Below the pieces are notes generated by a model. The model did no database searches and was not told where the DNA came from. It saw only the letters and a list, made by a program, of their open reading frames with translations. From NCBI GenBank assembly GCA_029962745.1, contig CM057157.1, forward strand, positions 1,173,491-1,237,490: a DNA stretch of 64,000 nucleotides. The letters run 5' to 3'. Of this stretch, positions 49,801 to 55,800 are shown in pieces (the first letter of the stretch is position 1; each line of letters begins with the position of its first letter). The position numbers were made by a program, and so were the translations under genes. The stretch is from Echinometra lucunter (taxonomy: Eukaryota > Echinodermata > Echinoidea > Camarodonta > Echinometridae).

Positions 49801-52800
49801 AAATATATATCATGTGACCCCTTAAATGTTGGCATACTTGAGCTCAACACGTTTTTGTTACATTTTATGCAAATATCTTTAGGGTAAAAAGGTCACCAGA
49901 GGTCATAAGTTCACAAATTTTGACCTTTATATCTCTAATATAGAGCAAATGCAGGGGTTTTTATCACAAAGACTCTATAACAGACTTTTTTCATTGAAAA
50001 TTAATTAAAATTGAAAGTTACATATGTCCAATCATGTTTTTGATTTAATACAAGAAAGTTAATGTTGCCAGTGAAAAAACTTGAATTGAAGATACCCCCA
50101 TGACCACGTCCACTTTCACAGCTGGTTGTAGAAAATTTGGGGTATAGTTTGTAACTGCTCTAACTTTGTAATTCGTCACACATATATGTTGTATGACCCC
50201 TTAAAATGTTGGCTTAACTGAGTTCTACAAATTTGTGCTACATTTCAACTAATATTTGGACAATGAAGTTTTTATACATGATCATTACGAAATGAACCAT
50301 GTGATTTCAATGCCTAAACAAATGCCAGCTTGTGTATTACCTTTCCTTTATTAATGAAATCCGTTCATTCTACATACCAAATGCTAAATTCCACTTATTT
50401 TCAAGCATTTGCCTGCTGATATTAAGCAAAAACATAATTACAGCTATGAAACTGTTCATTTTACTTCATTTCCAATTAAAAAATTGTGTTATAGGATCAC
50501 GGTGGTAAAAAAAAATCTGCATTTACTATATATCATAGGTTAATTTAGGTCAAGTTTTGCCACCTTTTGACCTGTGGCGACCTTTCCACAGCTTAATAAG
50601 TTTGCATAAAATGTATCACAAATTTGTAGGACTAGTAAATCAACTTTTTAAAGTGGTCACAGAGAAGATATTAGTGAAGAATTTCGAAGTTAGAGCAGTT
50701 ATAAACTAATTTTCCGACACCATTTGTAAAAGTGGGCTCGGTCCACAAGTCCTCAGTTCCTTTTCATTTATTTTTCCATCATTTCTATTCAGCCCATGAC
50801 TCTTTTTTACTCACCATTTCCTTTTTATTCAGAACATTCCTCTTCCAACCTTGGTTCTTCTTTTCGGTTCTTCCATTATTTGTTTCTTAATTGATTTAAT
50901 TTCTTTGTAATTTGTTTGAGTTATTTGTGTTTGTAATACCAACGTGATGTGAGGTGTGCATTATTTGCAGGAAAATAAATCAGAACACTGATGGAATTCA
51001 GCTTGTCGATATCTTCATTTTGAGTTTCTCATTTTAGTTATAATATACATATTTTTGGTTCTTCTTATGTTGATTCAGTACTGCTCATAGCTTTGTGATT
51101 TTGACTGATTTTACCTGTTTTATGACTGATTGTAGGGTGTTTCAGCAAGGAATTGTGAAGTGTTACGCTCCTATTTGACACATGTATGTCAAAAAGTACA
51201 AATAATGCATAGAACATGTAGAAGATTGTTGATTCTACTTCTTCTTCGTACATTTGTTTGCTGATATTAAGTAAAAACATGATTGCAGTATGTAACTTTT
51301 AATTTCAAATAATTTTCAATGAAAAACAAGTCTGATAAGGGGTTTTGGTGATTAAAAAAATGCATTTGCTCTGTATTATAGGTAGAGGTCAAAATTTGTG
51401 ACCTTTTGACCTCTGGTGACCTTTTCACTATAAAAAATGGCATAAAACATAGCACAAACTTTTAGAGCTCAATTATGCCAACATTTTGAGGGGGTCATAT
51501 GACATATTCTGAAGAATCGCAAAGTTAGAGCAGTTACAAACTATCAATACCCCTAATTTTCTACAACCAGCTGTAAAAGTGAGCATGGTCATGGGGGTAT
51601 CTTCCATCCCATTTTTTTCACTGGCAACATTAACTTTCTGGTATTAAATAAGAACATGATTGGACATGTGTAAATTTCAATTATAGTGATATTTCAATGA
51701 ACAAAATCTGTTATAGAGTCATTGTCATAAAAAAATCCCTGCATTTGCTCTATATTAGATGTAAAGGTAAAAATTTGTGACCTTTTGACCTCTGTTGACC
51801 TATTTACTATAAAGATATTTGCATAAAATGTAGCACAAACTTGTTGAGCTCAATTATGCCAACATTTTAATGCTCATATGATATATATTTCTGAAGAATA
51901 GCAAAGTTAAAGCAGTTACAAACTATCAATACCCTAAAATTTCTACAACCAGCTGTAAAAGTGGGCGTGGTCATGGGGTATCTTCCCTCCAAGTTTTTTT
52001 CACTGGCAACATTAACTTTCTGGTATTAAATACGAATATGATTGTACATATGTAACTTTCAATTTCAATCAAATTTCAATGAAAAAAAAATCTATTATAG
52101 GGTTTTTGTGATAAAAATCCCTTCATTTGCTGTATATTAGAGATAAAAAGGTCAAAACTTGTGAACTTTTGACCTGTGGTGACCTTTTCACCATAACAAT
52201 TTGCATAAAACGCATCAAAAACTTGTAGAACTCAATTAGGCCGTCATTTTAAGGGGTCATACAACATATATATGTGAAGAATTGCAAAGTAAGAGCAGTT
52301 ACAAACTATCAATACCCCTAATTTTCTACAATCAGCTATAAAAGTGGGCGTGGTCAAAAAGTCCATGGGGGTATCTTCCACCACAGTTTTTTTGATGGCA
52401 ACATCAAATCAGTTACATGCTTAATTATGTTGATGGTAGTAGACCGGTTGTCGGTTTATCAATACAATGGAAGAATGGTGGGCAACCGCTGGGAAGGTTG
52501 ACGAACTGCATCAGCGTAAATCCGTTTTGAGGAGGGGGGGGGGGGGGGGGGAGGTGATCGAAATATTTTGCAGAAATAATTTCTTGCTCACACTCGGGTA
52601 TGCACACCCCCTCGACCACCGTCACACACCCCACACACATACCAACTATTGGTTTCAAAAAATGAATGTAAAGCATAATGATATTTCGTTCTTGTATAGC
52701 GCATTATAATGATATGGGGATATGGGGATTTTTTTTTCAAAGCAACAGTTGGTCGATTCATATTTTAACCAACCTAATGAATTTTAACCAACTTTTTTTA

Positions 52801-55800
52801 AGAGTACTAATTTTTCATTTCGCGAGCGAGCGAAACACTCCTTGCTATAAGAAGTCTTATTTTGTCCTGAAAATACACTCTAGGCTTTAAAATGTTTAAG
52901 CGGTATATTTGGTCACCTCACTACCAAATACCTGCTCTGCAAACAAGTGGTTCTCAGTGGCAGCGACTCCGGGGGGGGGGGGGGTCGCACTCAGTTTATA
53001 GTGTGCGGTGGGTACGCGCCTCGAAGATGACCCCCCCCCCCCCCATATTCACAGTCAGCGATTTTTGGACGAGAAATGATTGACAGTTCATCACTGATGA
53101 ATAATGAGAGGAGAGCAATTATCGATTAATATGGAAGCCTTTGTCAAACACTATAACAACCACCAATGAAATTTGTAAATTTAAAGTTCCTTTGTTCTTT
53201 CTAAATTCTTATTTCCACGGTGTCAAATTGACTCGGAAACGGTGTCAGCTGGGAGTCAACTCTATTCCGAGTTAAAGTGACTCGTTTTCCTAGATCCGTT
53301 AACTCGGAATGGAGTCGATTCTCCAGTAATGCCACACCATTCCAAGTCGAATTACTTCGGAATCCGATTCACTTCAACTCGGAATAGAGTTGACTCCCAT
53401 CTGACGCCGTTTCCGAGTCAATATGACACCGTGGAAATGAGAGCGTATCGTTGCCTCAAAAATCATCTCGTAGTCAGCAGTTTGCCTGATATTTTTCCAT
53501 GGAAAGGAAAATGAAGATAATTTACTGCTTCTTAGATTACTTACCAAATGAATCAGTGATCAGAATACTTAACTGATTAAATAGAGCTTTGTTATTGCCT
53601 ATTAAAAGCACGACAAAATGTCAGTTAAGGTGCTTTCGCACATGATGCGACAGCGTGGTAACACGCTGTGTCACCACGCTTTTTTGTGTACAAGCCTATA
53701 TGGGGTATATACGGCGACAAAAAAAAAATGTCGCCGAGGCAGGACACACTTTTGTTTGCCTCCTAGATACAAAAAAAAAAAAAAAAAAAAAAAAATGCGC
53801 ACCAATCAAATATCTAAAAAGTTAGCGCAAAAATTGTTGCCATGAGATTTCTTGCGCAAGTTTTGACAATATGCCCTCTTTTTGAGAGTCGATGCGTTAA
53901 TCAGTGGCGTAACAGCCGGGGATAGGGGGGGGGGGGGCAGAGTCCCCCTGAAGGATTTCAGCGGGAAAATCCACCAAACCACCGGGGGAAAATGAAAGAG
54001 AAGGAAGGAAGAAAAAGGAAGGGAGAAAGGGAAAGGAAGAAGAAGAAAGGAAAAGAAAGAAGAAGAAACGAAAAGAAAGAAGGAGAAAGGGAAAGAAAGA
54101 AGGAGAAAGGGAAATGAAGAGGGAGAACGGGAAAGAAAAAAGGAGAAAGGGGAGAAAGAAGAAGAAGAGAGAGAGAGGGGGGGGGGGAAGAGGGAAAGGA
54201 GGGAAAAAAGAAGAAAGCAAAAGCAAACAAAATAAATGAGGGAAAATTCAGTACCAAAAGCCCGAAGTTTCCGGGGGTTCCCATCCCTGGACCTCCGCAG
54301 TGGCTTTCCCTGTAGACCCCCATCAGGGGCCCTAAGCAAGAACCCTGGCCCCTATCCACTAAGGGTTTCGCAACAAGCAACTCGCGGGGCGGGCTCACCT
54401 CCGCATATTCCATTTCTAGACTTAGTTACCGGAAAATTTTCGGCTCTGCCTGCCCCCTCCCCCTCCCCCCCCCCCCCCCGATAACAGGCAGAGAATGTAA
54501 GAGACCGGGGAGACAACGAACAATTCAAAGAAATGTCAGAGCTTCCACCCTTCGCGCGGGAGAGGAAAATCATCATCCCTGCACCCTCCCCCTAGCATGC
54601 CTAGCTACATCACTGGTTTTCTAGACTTAATTAGCGGGAAGTTTTTGGTTATGTGTATGCCCCCTCCCCCCCCCCCCTCCCGAAAACAGGGAGAGAGCGT
54701 AAGAAGAGCGGGAATTGACAGCGAAAAACGTCGGAGCTTCCGCGCCTTGCACCCTCCCCCTAGGGCGCACTACCGTCCTCCTAAAATGAAATCCTAGTTA
54801 AGTCGCAGAAGATAGACTTAATTACCGACAACTAACAATTTTTTTTTTTTTTGGTTTTCTAGACTTAATTACCGGGAAGTTTTTGGTTACGTGTATGCCC
54901 CTTCCCCCCCCCCTCCCGAAAACAGGGAGAGAGCGTAAGAAGAGCGGGAATTGACGGCGAAAAAACGTCGGAGCTTCCGCGCCTTGCACCCTCCCCCTAG
55001 GGCGCACTACCGTCCTCCTAAAATGAAATCCTAGTTAAGTCGCAGAAGATAGACTTAATTACCGACAACTAACAATTTTTTTTAAAAGTCGGAGCTTCAG
55101 CGCTTCGCGCGCGGGGGATGGAGGCGGGGGGGGGGGGGGCGAACTCCCCCTCCCTGCACCCTCCCCTCTAGGGAGCCCTACATTGGCGTAAATTCCGGGG
55201 GGATCTATCACCCCCACTTGGGGGAGAGGGGGATGGTATGTACAAATTTCCCCCATGCAGACACACTTTTTAAGGAAGAAAATATATTTTGATTTATCAG
55301 TTATATCTATCATCTATCATAAACAACCATCATATTTTAGAATTCCTTTTTGAAAATGCTATTTAAAACAAACAAGTGGTTATTTTTGGCTCGCTCGCTT
55401 TGCTCTTTCGTCATATTTTAGAATTTTTATTCGAAAATGCGATTCAAAACCTGAAAAGTGGTTATTTTCTGCTTGCTCGCTTCGTTCACTCGCAAAATAG
55501 ATATCAAAATATGTGTGAGAAGGAAAAGTCGTTAAAAAAGCCTCCTTAAATTGGATTTACACCTGTGGAGCACTACCGTCCTCCTAAAATTCAGTCTTAT
55601 AGCTACGCCACAGATTCTAGACATAGACTAGTTTGTTACGCCCCTGACGTTAATGTGCGTTTATTAGCATTATGTGATGACACCAAGTCCCATCATGTGT
55701 GAAGACAAAACAGTGTGGCGCCACAGTTTGGTACCACACTGTCGCATCATGTGTGAAAGCACCTTTATAAGTTTAATGAAGCCACATTTCAAACAGTGTA

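Larger units (their letters stand above)
53629..55763. mobile_element. 2.1-kb inverted-repeat element filled with G/C-run repeats
   Basis: The left end GGTGCTTTCGCACATGATGCG is matched by the inverse at the right end, CGCATCATGTGTGAAAGCACC. Pairing extends to GACAGCGTGGTA and TACCACACTGTC. TTAA precedes the left end; TTTA follows the right. The interior has no transposase and instead contains A-, G- and C-run repeats and the tandem pair at 54621-55081. Confidence 0.65.

Noticed and set aside
53806..54413. Large Ser/Phe/Pro open frames on the minus strand
   Set aside because: They are translations of a GGAAAGAAG purine tract; low complexity and no domain.
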